Below are positions 1-8,508 of a stretch of 40,014 nucleotides of DNA, in pieces (the first letter of the stretch is position 1; every line of letters begins with the position of its first letter). The position numbers and the translations under genes are program-made. The notes beneath the pieces were generated by a model. The model had not been told where the DNA came from, searched no databases, and was given only the letters and a program-made list of their open reading frames with translations. Source of the stretch: Bacillota bacterium (GTDB taxonomy: Bacteria > Bacillota > Clostridia > SK-Y3); assembly GCA_022360955.1 (NCBI GenBank), contig JAKSBV010000075.1:1-40014 (forward strand), written 5' to 3'.

Positions 1-741
1 CACTTTTTCAAAACCAAGAGCCATAAGCCCTCCACACTTTAGAATTAATAGCGTCATGGCTGTCGGCACTAACATAGGTATATCAACATAATAAATTTTT
101 TGTAATTGCGTTGCCCCATCAATATTTGCCGCTTCATAAAGACTTGGGTCTACAGCCGAAAGGGCTGCTAAATAAATGATGGAGTCCCATCCTGCATGCT
201 GCCAAATATCCGACCATACATATAAGTGTTTAAAAGCTGCGCCACTCCCCAATAGGTTCGGAGCTTCAAATCCTAGTAATCCACTGATATGTCCGATTAA
301 CCCCGTCCCCGGCGAAAAAACCAAATTAAGCATTCCCACTACAACTACCGTAGAAATGAAGTGCGGCATATATGTTATAGTTTGAAATATTTTTTTATAT
401 CTTGAGGTTCTCATTTGATTTATGCCTAATGCCAAAATGATTGGAATCGGAAAGCTAACCAGTAAATTATAACCGGTAATCGTTAAGGTATTTCTTATTG
501 TTGCAACAAATTGATATGAGTTAAAATATCTCAAAAAATATTCGTACCAGGGATTGGCCCATGGACTACCCATAATGCCAAGTGAACCTTTATAATCTTT
601 GAAGGAAATCAAAATCCCATACATTGGTATATAATTAAAACAGATTAACAAAATCAGAGAAGGCACCAACAACAAATAGAGCCCTCTATTCGCAAATATC
701 CTTTTCCATAAATGGTTTGTTTTAAATATTTTTTGATACAT
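1..741 (-). CDS. Carbohydrate ABC transporter permease, LplB/UgpA type (3' end cut by window edge)
   Basis: Inner-membrane permease subunit of a sugar ABC importer; it would pair with a second permease and a binding protein encoded beyond base 1. Reading the minus strand from ATG at 741 gives 247 open codons starting MYQKIFKTNHLWKR. There is a first membrane span (about residues 20-42), further spans, and the conserved cytoplasmic EAA loop, read as EAANIDGATQLQKI, where the ATPase docks. Start choice: an in-frame TGA lies two codons upstream of this ATG, so no earlier start exists, and AGGAGG sits 12 bases before it. The C-terminus, normally about 50-60 residues more, lies outside the window. 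The gene diverges from a LacI-family regulator, the usual arrangement for a regulated sugar uptake operon. The family is certain; the sugar is not visible. Confidence 0.93.
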   Translation of the reverse strand, partial: MYQKIFKTNHLWKRIFANRGLYLLLVPSLILLICFNYIPMYGILISFKDYKGSLGIMGSPWANPWYEYFLRYFNSYQFVATIRNTLTITGYNLLVSFPIPIILALGINQMRTSRYKKIFQTITYMPHFISTVVVVGMLNLVFSPGTGLIGHISGLLGFEAPNLLGSGAAFKHLYVWSDIWQHAGWDSIIYLAALSAVDPSLYEAANIDGATQLQKIYYVDIPMLVPTAMTLLILKCGGLMALGFEKV

Positions 742-944
742 TTTTCACCACATCCTCCTATTTTTCCGTTAGCATATACCAACGTATTATTACAATCATA
801 AATATATTAAGATTGATGTTTAGATTTTTTTCAAGGCGTTTTGCTCAAGACATTTTTCCAAGAGACTTTTTGTTAAATGTTTATATAAATTCACGATATG
901 TTTATCATTTTTTGTAGGGTTAACGCTAAACCTTTTATGAAGAT

Positions 945-973
945 ATAGTATCATCGTTATATCTTCCTGTCAA
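945..973 (-). promoter_or_regulatory. Putative promoter of the ABC importer operon
   Basis: On the minus strand TTGACA (973-968) and TACTAT (950-945) are separated by exactly 17 bases. The -35 is perfect and the -10 matches 4 of 6. The leader to the ATG at 741 would be about 200 nt. A dyad GGTTTA-GCG-TTAACC (minus strand, near 932-918) and a dyad CGTT...AACG at 767-784 lie downstream of the -10, and TTAGCG recurs near 1026. These are candidate LacI-family operators, but none was tested. Confidence 0.5.
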
Positions 974-1052
974 GAACTAATTAAAAATTTCAGCTCTGGA
1001 AATTAATTTATTTTTAAACCTTTTGTTAGCGTATCATTCATTGACAAAACAG

Positions 1053-1095
1053 CTGGAATCCGCTAAACCAAAGGGTTGATTCCAGTTTTTGTTTT
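1053..1095 (+). terminator. Terminator-like hairpin without an upstream gene
   Basis: CTGGAATC (1053-1060) pairs with GATTCCAG (1078-1085). The loop can extend the stem through AACC/GGTT. TTTTTGTTTT follows at once. This is a good intrinsic terminator on the plus strand, yet no plus-strand gene precedes it. It may end a small RNA, stop stray transcription into the lacI promoter, or be part of a leader. Confidence 0.6.
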
Positions 1096-1244
1096 GCATA
1101 AATATATTCAATATTATATAATCGGTGTTAATAAAACAGCTACCATGCATTTGACCAATGATTAAGCTTGTTATCCTTGTTTATTTCTGATTCCAATAGT
1201 ATAATATACAATAATTTGATGGATTTAACACGAGGTGATAAAAT

Positions 1245-2237
1245 ATGATTACTTTAAAAGATATTGCCGAAAAGGCTAATGTAAGTGTTATGACTGTTTC
1301 ACGGGTTGTAAACGGAAACTATTCGAAAGTATCTAAAGAAACTGCAAAAAAAATTCAAGCGATAATTGAAGAAAGCGGTTACGTTCCCAATTATTCTGCA
1401 CGTAGTCTATCATCAAGGAATTCACATATTATTGCTATTATCACGAAAAAAGAGGATGCTCTTAGCGATCCGTATAATTCAAAAATGTTGGCCAGTATCA
1501 TTCCGATACTTCAGCAAAATGGTTATTATACGATGGTGGCCTGTCTTAATGATTTTAAAGACGTGACGCAACATCTACATGCCTGGAAGGCAGAAGGTGC
1601 CATCTTTTTAGGTCTATTTGAAGAAGATGTTATGAAAATCAAGGAAAACAATCAAATTCCACTAATCTTCACCGACAGCTACAGCACAGTTCAGCAAATA
1701 ACGAATATCGGGATTGATGATTATAAAGGTGGCGTATTAGCCGCAAAGCATTTGCTGGAATGCGGCCACCGAAGCTTCGCTTTTGTTGGTATCGCTTTGG
1801 AGCACAGCAGTGTATCCCAAAAACGTTTAAAGGGCTTTATGGATACCATTAATGCTGCCGATATATCAATTTCTGAAGAACATATACTCTACGACCAAGA
1901 TCCTGCTGTTCTAGCAAAAAAAATAGTCCAATTTAAAACACCGGTTACTGCCATCTTTACCACTGCAGATATTTTAGCTCTGAATATAATGGACCAGTTG
2001 ATCATAAATGCTTATAAAGTACCCGATGATTATTCTTTCATCGGATTTGACAACCTTCCCATAAGTTATTACGTAACACCAAAATTAACGACAATAGCTC
2101 AGGATATTGAACAAAAAGCTCAACTAATCTGTGAGACTTTATTGCGTCATATAGACGACCCGCATTTACCATGTGAAAAAATCACTTTAGATGTGGAGCT
2201 TGTCAAGCGAAATTCTGTAAAAAACATTAACCGATAA
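1245..2237 (+). CDS. LacI-family transcriptional regulator
   Basis: DNA-binding sugar-responsive regulator, probably controlling the divergent ABC importer. The 330-residue protein has the N-terminal LacI helix-turn-helix and hinge (residues 1-58; TLKDIAEKANVSVMTVSRVV), then a periplasmic-binding-protein-like sensor fold (about 60-325) with the typical effector-domain segments GGVLAAKHLLECGHRSFAFVG and DYSFIGFDN. Length is normal for the family. The ATG at 1245 is preceded by GAGGTGA at a good distance, and a promoter candidate TTGTTT-N17-TATAAT lies at 1177-1205. It ends at a bidirectional terminator shared with the convergent aldo-keto reductase gene. Repressor or activator role and ligand cannot be read from the sequence; the genetic layout suggests the ligand is the importer's sugar or a derivative. 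Confidence 0.95.
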   Translation: MITLKDIAEKANVSVMTVSRVVNGNYSKVSKETAKKIQAIIEESGYVPNYSARSLSSRNSHIIAIITKKEDALSDPYNSKMLASIIPILQQNGYYTMVACLNDFKDVTQHLHAWKAEGAIFLGLFEEDVMKIKENNQIPLIFTDSYSTVQQITNIGIDDYKGGVLAAKHLLECGHRSFAFVGIALEHSSVSQKRLKGFMDTINAADISISEEHILYDQDPAVLAKKIVQFKTPVTAIFTTADILALNIMDQLIINAYKVPDDYSFIGFDNLPISYYVTPKLTTIAQDIEQKAQLICETLLRHIDDPHLPCEKITLDVELVKRNSVKNINR

Positions 2238-2381
2238 TTTCATCAGGATATACCTGCTATCTCCGTCAAAGAACATCCGGTATCTTGCTCCCGTTCTTTA
2301 CAGGCCGCCGAGCATATTAAGAAATATCACGCATCTCATAAAATAAATGGTATTTTCAAAAAAGAAATAGGGTACAGGGTT

Positions 2382-2415
2382 AAAAAGGTGAATGAACATG
2401 TTCACCCACCTTTTT
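2382..2415. terminator. Bidirectional intrinsic terminator
   Basis: AAAAAGGTG (2382-2390) pairs perfectly with CACCTTTTT (2407-2415), and the inner TGAACA/TGTTCA continues the stem. With A5 on the left and T5 on the right it can stop transcripts from both the lacI-type gene (plus) and the aldo-keto reductase (minus). Confidence 0.85.
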
Positions 2416-2425
2416 GACCCACCCT

Positions 2426-3556
2426 CTATTCTATTGTTCCCAACTCTTTTAGCGTCTCTTTCAACTGGGCCCTGATTTGAATATTTTGAGGACATTTGGG
2501 TTCGCATACACCGCATTCGATACAGGCCAAAGGGGATTGACCGGTCTCTTTATTTTCACCTAATCGGGCAAATTGATTTTTGGCATATTCCGTGAGACCG
2601 TAGACCCTATGGTAATTCATCAACTGAAATACATTGGGAATCTTAATGCCCTCCGGACATGGCATACAATAATCACACCCCGTACAATAAAGATCGGACA
2701 GCCTCTTGGTCTCTTCCAGCATGGCATTGATTTTATCCCAATCTTCCTTAGAAAGAGGTTCTTCTTTTGACGCTACCCGTGCATTCTCTTGCACCATTTC
2801 CATCGAACTCATGCCCGAAAGCGCACAGTCTACGTTTTGATTCCCCAGTACGAATCTAAGCGCAACTTCCGGTGTGCTCTTTACGTCCGTACCCACCGAT
2901 TGTTCAATAATATGTGAAGGTGCTGCCAGCCTTCCGCCGCCGACAGGTCCCATAATCACAGTGCCCACACCCTTTTCTTTTGCATAGGCAATGGCTTCCT
3001 CATTAGACCTGTCAAGCAAATTGTACTGGCAGAGAAGGGATTCAAATAGACCGACATCAATAAGCCTTTTCAACACCTCGGGCTTATCATGGAAGGAGAA
3101 GGAAATATGCTTGATTAACCCTTCGTCTTTTGCCTTTACAGCCTCTTTCAACAAATCAAATTTCAAAACGATATTCTCCCACTTTTCTTGATTCAGTGCA
3201 TGAAAATGGTAGAAGTCTATGTATGCTGCATCTAATTTCTGTAATTGTTCCTCCAAAAATCGCCTATAATCTCCCTGTTTTTTCACACGCCATGTGGGCA
3301 TCTTAGTAGATACGTATACCCTGTCCCTATACCCTTTTAATGCTTTGCCCACTACAACTTCACTGTTGCCACGGCAATAAACGTAGGCCGTGTCTACATA
3401 ATTGACCCCTAAATCAAAAGCACCGTGCATCATCCCGATCGCTTCATCTTCATTGACATACCATTTGCCGTCCTTCTCGTATTCCGGCAGCCGCATAGCC
3501 CCAAAACCCAAAGCAGAAATTTTAATCCCCGTATTTCCAAAATCCCTGTACTGCAT
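2426..3556 (-). CDS. Aldo/keto reductase with C-terminal [4Fe-4S] ferredoxin motifs
   Basis: Predicted cytosolic oxidoreductase of the COG1453-type AKR group found mainly in anaerobes. The (beta/alpha)8 AKR barrel (residues 1 to about 270) shows the catalytic tetrad: Asp55 and Tyr60 in DTAYVYCRGNSE, Lys85 in STKMP and His119 in DFYHFHAL. A C-terminal segment has two cysteine clusters, CTGCDYCMPCP (Cys291, 294, 297, 300) and CIECGVCEPKCP (Cys345, 348, 351, 355), fit to bind two Fe-S clusters that could feed electrons from ferredoxin. A longer reading frame extends 17 codons upstream, but GGGGTGATG before the ATG at 3556 and homology of MQYRDFGNTGIKIS to AKR N-termini favour this start. The gene is monocistronic, between the shared terminator and its own promoter. 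Substrate unknown. Confidence 0.93.
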   Translation of the reverse strand: MQYRDFGNTGIKISALGFGAMRLPEYEKDGKWYVNEDEAIGMMHGAFDLGVNYVDTAYVYCRGNSEVVVGKALKGYRDRVYVSTKMPTWRVKKQGDYRRFLEEQLQKLDAAYIDFYHFHALNQEKWENIVLKFDLLKEAVKAKDEGLIKHISFSFHDKPEVLKRLIDVGLFESLLCQYNLLDRSNEEAIAYAKEKGVGTVIMGPVGGGRLAAPSHIIEQSVGTDVKSTPEVALRFVLGNQNVDCALSGMSSMEMVQENARVASKEEPLSKEDWDKINAMLEETKRLSDLYCTGCDYCMPCPEGIKIPNVFQLMNYHRVYGLTEYAKNQFARLGENKETGQSPLACIECGVCEPKCPQNIQIRAQLKETLKELGTIE

Positions 3557-3620
3557 TTCATCACCCCATCCGTTATTAGAATCTTTCTTTAAACCGCTAT
3601 TGAACAAAGCCTTCTTACTT

Positions 3621-3649
3621 ATTATAACATTTGCAGTACACTAGGAAAA
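3621..3649 (-). promoter_or_regulatory. Putative promoter of the aldo/keto reductase
   Basis: Minus strand TATAAT (3626-3621) is perfect. The -35 TTTTCC (3649-3644, 17-base spacer) is weak. It lies about 65 bases before the ATG at 3556. Confidence 0.45.
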
Positions 3650-3693
3650 GTAGTTACATTTCGCTTACATAGTTTCATAAAAGTAACTATTCG

Positions 3694-3723
3694 AAAAAGA
3701 ACTGTCTTTAGAATCTAAGACAG
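3694..3723 (-). terminator. Intrinsic terminator of the TetR/PEP-synthase-like operon
   Basis: CTGTCTT (3702-3708) pairs with AAGACAG (3717-3723). On the minus strand the hairpin is followed by TTCTTTTTC. It lies 18 bases after the stop codon at 3742. Confidence 0.8.
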
Positions 3724-3741
3724 CCCTTTTCAGACTTTTAC

Positions 3742-6303
3742 CTAATCAAGTATTTCTACAGTACCTGTTTCCCCGTTCACTCTCACCATCTGACCATCCT
3801 TCAGTAAATCTGTAGCCGATGGAATACCTACCACAGCCGGAATACCGTACTCTCTGGCTACGATACCGCCATGGCTGAGCGGACCACCGTACTCCATAAT
3901 AAGACCTTTAGCTGCCATAAAGAGGGGTGTCCACGCAGGATTTGTACTTTCTGTTACTAAGATTTCCCCCTCTTTAAGCTCCGAAGTGTTGGGGTCAAAG
4001 ACTACTCTCACTCGGCCCTCATAAATGCCTCTGGACAGTGTTAGTCCTTGAAATACCTTGTTTTTCGGATCAAACTTATGAGCTGAATAGAAGGTTTCGC
4101 CTGTGTTGAGAACAATTCTTGGTATGCTGTTTCTAGCCATTTCTTTTTTGTAAACTTCTTTATTCTTAAGAACAATTTGCTTTAAAATCTGTCCATTTAA
4201 AATATCCGTTTTTCTTAGGAAGAAAATATCTTCTGCTTCATCAAGCAGGCCCCTTTGCTGGTAGGACTTACCCACCTCCAGCATCACTCCCCTTGCTGCA
4301 TCTAAAGCTTGAACGATATTGAACTTAGGGTATTCCCTCATACCAGCGGCTCTTCTGAAATCCAGCATAAGCTTTTTGATTTTCTCAGCCCTTCCGGCTC
4401 CTTTTTTGCCCTTAACCGCTTCATAAATTTCCGCAATCAAAGCATCGGCCTCTTTAGCCTTTTCATAAACTTCCGATATATTCCTCTCATACATCTTATC
4501 CACCATATAGGACTTGATTTGACTCAATAGATACTCAGGGGCCTCTCTCCACCTTTTGTATCCGAAATCAAGCTCAACAGTGCTTCTATGGCCGAATTTC
4601 GCAAGAAGAGCTTTCATATTCGGATGATCGGCCGTTGGTTCTAAGCCATTCTCATCAAAATACCTGGCAAGTCTATTGAGTTCCAGCCCAAGTTCTACCG
4701 TCACACAATCAGGCAAAGAATATGACAATATATCCAGGTTAAATCTATCTCCGAACATCTTCTTGACATCTTTTTCTATCTTTGAAAAATGATTAACTTC
4801 TGTAGCATACCAGGCCTGTTTCTGAGTCAGCTTAAATACTTTTAACATTACATCAGAACAAAATTCCAATTTCTCTTTTACTGTCTTTAGGTGCTTGGCT
4901 TGTTCTAAAATCTCTTGATAAAATTCTTCTCCCAGTGTCCTGACCGCATCATATCTCTGATTTGGTTCAATCTTTCTTGCTGCCCGCATATCTCCTATAG
5001 CATTGAAACCATACTTGACAATCCCCCAAGGAATTTTAAACTTTATCCCTTGGTTTGTGAAGGTTTTCCCATGTTTTTCTATGACAGCATCCATTGTGTC
5101 TTTGAAGGGTAAATCATTCCCGGAAAAAACTTTGGCAAACTGTTTTGCTACAAACCTGCTGGCCATGAGATAGGTAATATCTACAAAAATTCTTCCGCCG
5201 GCATATTTTACAAAATCACCCGACACAGGTTTTTTTCTCTTAGTCATAACATTAACGAGAACAGGAAACATACCGCCGTATAAATCCGCACCTAAAGGTG
5301 TAAAAGCCTCTTTCATACCCAGCATCACTGAACTCGCGGCTAAATAAGCCCTTAGTTTCCCATCCCGGTCAAAGGCTTCGATAGGGAACAGCGTTGTAAT
5401 GTCTCTCGACTGTATAATATAGAATTCATCCTTGTCGTCAATAGCGAATTCCATATCTTGAGGCACCCCAAAGTAGTCCTGAACCTTTCCTGCTTCCTTC
5501 ACAACGGCCTTAATATGGTTTGATCTTAGGGAACTCTTTTCCTGTAAAGCTGGGTCAACTGCAACATACTCAATCCCTTCTTTGGCATACCGACATAAGA
5601 ATTCCTTCTTTGAAATTTCTTCATTCAGCAACCCTCCACGCCCATGGTCAATGGTGTACTGATCAGGATTTACCTTTCCGCTAACAATGGCTTCACCCAA
5701 ACCATAGGCGGCATTGACAAGTATCTCGGAACGAACACCGGAAACCGGGTTAGCCGTAAAGATTACACCGGAGATCTTTGACTCAATCATTTCCTGAACC
5801 ACCACACCGTGCGAAAACTTTGCTATCACATCATACTTGTTTCTGTAATCAATAGCTCTTTCATTCCAGAGGGACTGCCAGCACTTCATAACCTTTCCAA
5901 TCAAGTCTTCTGCCGTCACATTCAAATAACTGCTGTACTGTCCTGCAAAACTCATACCGGGTAAATCTTCAACAGTGGAGCTGCTACGAACGGCCACTCT
6001 GCAACTGCCTAACTTTCTAAAGGCTCCTTTCAACTCACTAACCAAATTTTCTCCCATCTGATCTCTTACAAATAAGGCCTTGATAGTCGTTGATTTTTCT
6101 GAGCTGCTTATATCCTGAGCAAGCACTTCATCAATCTTTGATCTTAAATGATTTCTATCCACATAGGCATCATAACCCTCCGAAGTAACGACAAAACCAT
6201 TTGGCACCTTTAAACCATGGTTATACATCTTACTCAGATTGTAGCCTTTACCACCTACTAATTCAAAATCCGATGCTTTTATATCCTTAAACCATTTAAT
6301 CAT
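3742..6303 (-). CDS. PEP synthase-family phosphotransferase (rifampicin phosphotransferase-like)
   Basis: Three-domain ATP-dependent dikinase of 853 residues. The N-terminal ATP-grasp / PEP-pyruvate-binding domain (about 1-310) shows VGGKGYNL, a conserved RSSSTVEDLPGMSFAGQY segment and IIQSRDITTL at its end. A central domain (about 330-740) is the substrate-specific part. The C-terminal swivelling phosphohistidine domain ends with the motif SHGGIVAREYGIPAVVG, with His811 as the phospho-carrier. Length and three-part order fit rifampicin phosphotransferases (about 860 residues) and related PEP-synthase-like enzymes better than true PpsA, whose motif usually reads RTCHAAI. It begins one base after the stop of an upstream tetR gene, with GAGGGG as RBS, so the two are translationally linked. 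TetR control suggests an induced response to a small molecule. Whether it phosphorylates an antibiotic, pyruvate or another alcohol is not shown. Confidence 0.85.
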   Translation of the reverse strand: MIKWFKDIKASDFELVGGKGYNLSKMYNHGLKVPNGFVVTSEGYDAYVDRNHLRSKIDEVLAQDISSSEKSTTIKALFVRDQMGENLVSELKGAFRKLGSCRVAVRSSSTVEDLPGMSFAGQYSSYLNVTAEDLIGKVMKCWQSLWNERAIDYRNKYDVIAKFSHGVVVQEMIESKISGVIFTANPVSGVRSEILVNAAYGLGEAIVSGKVNPDQYTIDHGRGGLLNEEISKKEFLCRYAKEGIEYVAVDPALQEKSSLRSNHIKAVVKEAGKVQDYFGVPQDMEFAIDDKDEFYIIQSRDITTLFPIEAFDRDGKLRAYLAASSVMLGMKEAFTPLGADLYGGMFPVLVNVMTKRKKPVSGDFVKYAGGRIFVDITYLMASRFVAKQFAKVFSGNDLPFKDTMDAVIEKHGKTFTNQGIKFKIPWGIVKYGFNAIGDMRAARKIEPNQRYDAVRTLGEEFYQEILEQAKHLKTVKEKLEFCSDVMLKVFKLTQKQAWYATEVNHFSKIEKDVKKMFGDRFNLDILSYSLPDCVTVELGLELNRLARYFDENGLEPTADHPNMKALLAKFGHRSTVELDFGYKRWREAPEYLLSQIKSYMVDKMYERNISEVYEKAKEADALIAEIYEAVKGKKGAGRAEKIKKLMLDFRRAAGMREYPKFNIVQALDAARGVMLEVGKSYQQRGLLDEAEDIFFLRKTDILNGQILKQIVLKNKEVYKKEMARNSIPRIVLNTGETFYSAHKFDPKNKVFQGLTLSRGIYEGRVRVVFDPNTSELKEGEILVTESTNPAWTPLFMAAKGLIMEYGGPLSHGGIVAREYGIPAVVGIPSATDLLKDGQMVRVNGETGTVEILD

Positions 6304-6304
6304 T

Positions 6305-6982
6305 TTATCGCCCCTCTTTCAGAGCAATTTGCTCCTTAGTATATTCGATATAGTCCAAAATAGGAGTCTTCACTTTTACGGCATTGCTTTCCAAACCCAA
6401 TGCTCTATTAATCATATCTTCGGCAAATTCCAGCTGCTCCACAAAAGCCTTGGACTTAACTTCATCACGCTTGTAGAACTCCTTCCGAGCTATCCGGTTA
6501 ATGTGCAGCATTTCCCTGGTCCAAAGACCGGCAAGTGCTTCAGGATATCTAACACTAAACTCCCCCTGCTCTACACCTTCCCTGATCAGGCCTGCGTAAA
6601 CCTTTGCAGTAAGGGCCTCAAAATCCTTGGCAAGTTTCATGATAACCATATGATTGCCATTAAAGGCAAAAATCTTCTGCAGTTTAGGCCAGTCTTTGAT
6701 CTGTCCCATTTTGTACTCATGAATAATAGCAAAAATTTTATTAAAAAGTTCGGTATACGAGCCTTTATGATCGTCAATTGTTTTTTTATAAAGTTCAGCG
6801 AATTCGTTTAAATATCCGTCTATAATGGCTTCTAAAATCTCTTCTTTTGAATCAAAATGGTGGTAAAATCCACCTCGCGAGCTCCCTGCCATCTTAATAA
6901 TATCTGAAACTGTGGTATCATCATAACCCTTGCCGGCAAATAATTCGTAAGATACTTCCAATATCTTTTCTTTTAAACCCAT
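6305..6982 (-). CDS. TetR-family transcriptional repressor
   Basis: One-component repressor of 225 residues. The N-terminal TetR helix-turn-helix (about 5-50) reads ILEVSYELFAGKGYDDTTVSDIIKMAGSSRGGFYHHFDSKEEIL, shown here in part as TVSDIIKMAGSSRGGFYHHF. The remainder is an all-helical ligand domain that resembles no specific subfamily by eye. AAAGGAG precedes the ATG at 6982. It is the first gene of an operon with the PEP-synthase-like enzyme. A 17-base palindrome sits between its promoter and RBS, so it most likely represses itself and the enzyme until an inducer binds. Confidence 0.93.
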   Translation of the reverse strand: MGLKEKILEVSYELFAGKGYDDTTVSDIIKMAGSSRGGFYHHFDSKEEILEAIIDGYLNEFAELYKKTIDDHKGSYTELFNKIFAIIHEYKMGQIKDWPKLQKIFAFNGNHMVIMKLAKDFEALTAKVYAGLIREGVEQGEFSVRYPEALAGLWTREMLHINRIARKEFYKRDEVKSKAFVEQLEFAEDMINRALGLESNAVKVKTPILDYIEYTKEQIALKEGR

Positions 6983-6998
6983 ACGCGATCACTCCTTT

Positions 6999-7015
6999 AC
7001 CGACACCGTGTCGGT
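6999..7015. promoter_or_regulatory. Candidate TetR operator
   Basis: ACCGACAC-C-GTGTCGGT is a perfect inverted repeat with 8-base arms and one central base, G+C-rich in an A+T-rich spacer. It lies about 10 bases downstream of the -10 box and just before the RBS, the classic place for a TetR-type repressor to block the promoter. Confidence 0.8.
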
Positions 7016-7025
7016 TTCTTGCTTT

Positions 7026-7054
7026 ATTATACACCCAAACACTATTTTCGTCAA
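7026..7054 (-). promoter_or_regulatory. Promoter of the tetR operon
   Basis: Minus strand TTGACG (7054-7049), 17-base spacer, TATAAT (7031-7026). It is a near-consensus vegetative promoter with the palindromic operator immediately downstream. Confidence 0.8.
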
Positions 7055-7097
7055 ATGTATATTATAGATAGGGTGTATAAATTTTGGTTGAAAAATA

Positions 7098-7505
7098 TCA
7101 GTAACTTTTATAAATTCCTTTTTCTCTTAGCCTGCTCGCCCTTTCACTTATATAAGATCCTTCAACAATATTTGTAAAGCCTTTTTTAGAAAGGATCTGC
7201 TTTATATATGCCACATGAGGACACCGGTCATAATGATGATTGTCCGTTACCATGCATGAAGATAAATGGATGGCTACTTCCGTTTTTTTAATATCGGTTT
7301 TCGATTTTAATTTATTGCTGTAATGTTCTAGCTTAGCAGCAACACCTTTACCGCAGCAGCCTCCGCATGTAAAAGATATATATCGAATCCCCTCTTCATA
7401 ATTTTTGAATGCTCCTGTTCTCTCGTAAAAGGCATTAGTACATGCAAAGCCGCTACATCTGTTGTGAGCAATATCACACTGAATAATCACTGCATAGTTG
7501 ACCAT
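7098..7505 (-). CDS. CGGC domain protein (putative metal-binding)
   Basis: Small soluble protein of 135 residues, recognised by its CGGC motif (FTCGGCCGKGV, Cys47-Cys51) together with Cys10, Cys17, Cys22 and later SSC and RCPH segments. This pattern matches the CGGC family, whose proteins are thought to bind metal or Fe-S but have no established reaction. The frame can be opened by TTG one codon earlier; the ATG at 7505 with GGGGGAG eight bases before it is the better start. It lies downstream of two YdcZ-type permease genes on the same strand, with a spacer of about 75 bases containing an imperfect palindrome, so co-transcription is possible but unproven. Confidence 0.75.
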   Translation of the reverse strand: MVNYAVIIQCDIAHNRCSGFACTNAFYERTGAFKNYEEGIRYISFTCGGCCGKGVAAKLEHYSNKLKSKTDIKKTEVAIHLSSCMVTDNHHYDRCPHVAYIKQILSKKGFTNIVEGSYISERASRLREKGIYKSY

Positions 7506-7579
7506 CAATCTTCTCCCCCTTCAGTTTGATTTATATATCACATGATATCATATCAAAACTAATTTATCTGTATTCCATG

Positions 7580-8038
7580 TTAAAATGTTTGTTGCGCAAC
7601 ATCCAAATGTTTTTTATCAACATAAAAATTGTATAACAACCCGGCACAAATCAAAAGGCCACCTGCGATTTTACCTTTTGAAATGGCATGCCCCGTAAAA
7701 TAATCTATTAGGATTGCTGCAAAGAGCTGTCCGATAAAAACAAGCAGGGTTGAATAAATGGTCGGAATTCTAGGGATGATTTTATTGGATGCGGCTACAA
7801 CGATTACGCCTATGAACCCACCGAGATAAATCCAAAAGGGTAGGCGCAATAAGGCATTGAGCGAGATGTTGACAGCGCTATGCCGGAATAATACAATGAG
7901 AAAAATGAAAGATAGGCCTACCGTATAGTTTACAAAAGTTCCCTGAAATATGCCTATTTTTTTCGCTAAATGGGCATTAATGATCATGGACAGAATCACC
8001 AAGCACCCGCTAATAAATGCAAGTATAATATACATCAT
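7580..8038 (-). CDS. YdcZ/DUF606-family small DMT transporter, second of a pair
   Basis: Integral membrane protein of 152 residues with about five hydrophobic segments, starting MMYIILAFISGCLVILSMIINAHLAKKIG. It has the DUF606 pattern of a small half-size drug/metabolite transporter: an early Asn in a SGCLVI...N-x-LAKKIG helix and a conserved GQLFAAILIDYF segment. AGGAGG lies eight bases before the first ATG (8038). It follows the paralogous gene by 12 bases, so the two probably form a heterodimeric pair. Substrate unknown. The C-terminal tail VDKKHLDVAQQTF is short and cytosolic. Confidence 0.85.
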   Translation of the reverse strand: MMYIILAFISGCLVILSMIINAHLAKKIGIFQGTFVNYTVGLSFIFLIVLFRHSAVNISLNALLRLPFWIYLGGFIGVIVVAASNKIIPRIPTIYSTLLVFIGQLFAAILIDYFTGHAISKGKIAGGLLICAGLLYNFYVDKKHLDVAQQTF

Positions 8039-8050
8039 CTATCTCCCCTC

Positions 8051-8473
8051 CTAATAGACTACCATCACAATGATGCCTGCAAATATCAGGATTAGTCCTA
8101 CTAATTTTTCTTTTCGAAATGTATGCGTATCCATGCCTAACAACCCAAAATGATCTATGATTCCCGATGCAATGGATTGTCCGAATAAACCCAGCGCCAA
8201 AGTAATAGAAATGCCCAGATACTTAAAACAGATATTATTAAACAATACCAAAACAACACCGATAGCGCCTGCGCCGAACAAATAAACGGGAATATCGCGG
8301 TTAACATTGATTTTTCTTCTTCCGAAAATTAAAATAAAACTTATTGTGATAAGTCCCACAATATGCACAATCAACACTGCTAAATAATCACCTATTTGAT
8401 TGGCCAGCAACCCGTTAAAAGTTACCATAACAGCAACCAATACCCCTGTCAGTACAGCCGATAGCTTATACAT
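8051..8473 (-). CDS. YdcZ/DUF606-family small DMT transporter, first of a pair
   Basis: Integral membrane protein of 140 residues with about five membrane spans. MYKLSAVLTGVLVAVMVTFNGLLANQIG and the later GLFGQSIASGIIDHFGLLG segment match the DUF606 signature seen in its downstream partner (GQLFAAILIDYF). GGAGGAG precedes the ATG. It is the first gene of the minus-strand pair and diverges from a Crp/Fnr-type regulator; in clostridial genomes such pairs commonly sit beside a YeiL-like regulator, which supports control by that protein. Substrate unknown. Confidence 0.85.
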   Translation of the reverse strand: MYKLSAVLTGVLVAVMVTFNGLLANQIGDYLAVLIVHIVGLITISFILIFGRRKINVNRDIPVYLFGAGAIGVVLVLFNNICFKYLGISITLALGLFGQSIASGIIDHFGLLGMDTHTFRKEKLVGLILIFAGIIVMVVY

Positions 8474-8508
8474 GCAAGCTCCTCCTTCTCTCTTAATTTA
8501 CTTAAAGT

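Larger units (their letters stand above)
742..1244. other. Intergenic region between divergent permease and lacI-type gene
   Basis: No coding potential was seen. This 503-base stretch holds the importer promoter (945-973), candidate operator half-sites containing TTAGCG or TTAGCA (near 770, 922 and 1026), a terminator-like hairpin pointing right (1053-1095), and a lacI promoter candidate: TTGTTT (1177-1182), 17-base spacer, TATAAT (1200-1205). Confidence 0.6.

Noticed and set aside
6329-6811. 160-codon plus-strand frame inside the tetR gene
   Set aside because: Shadow of the TetR frame; no start signal and no family likeness.
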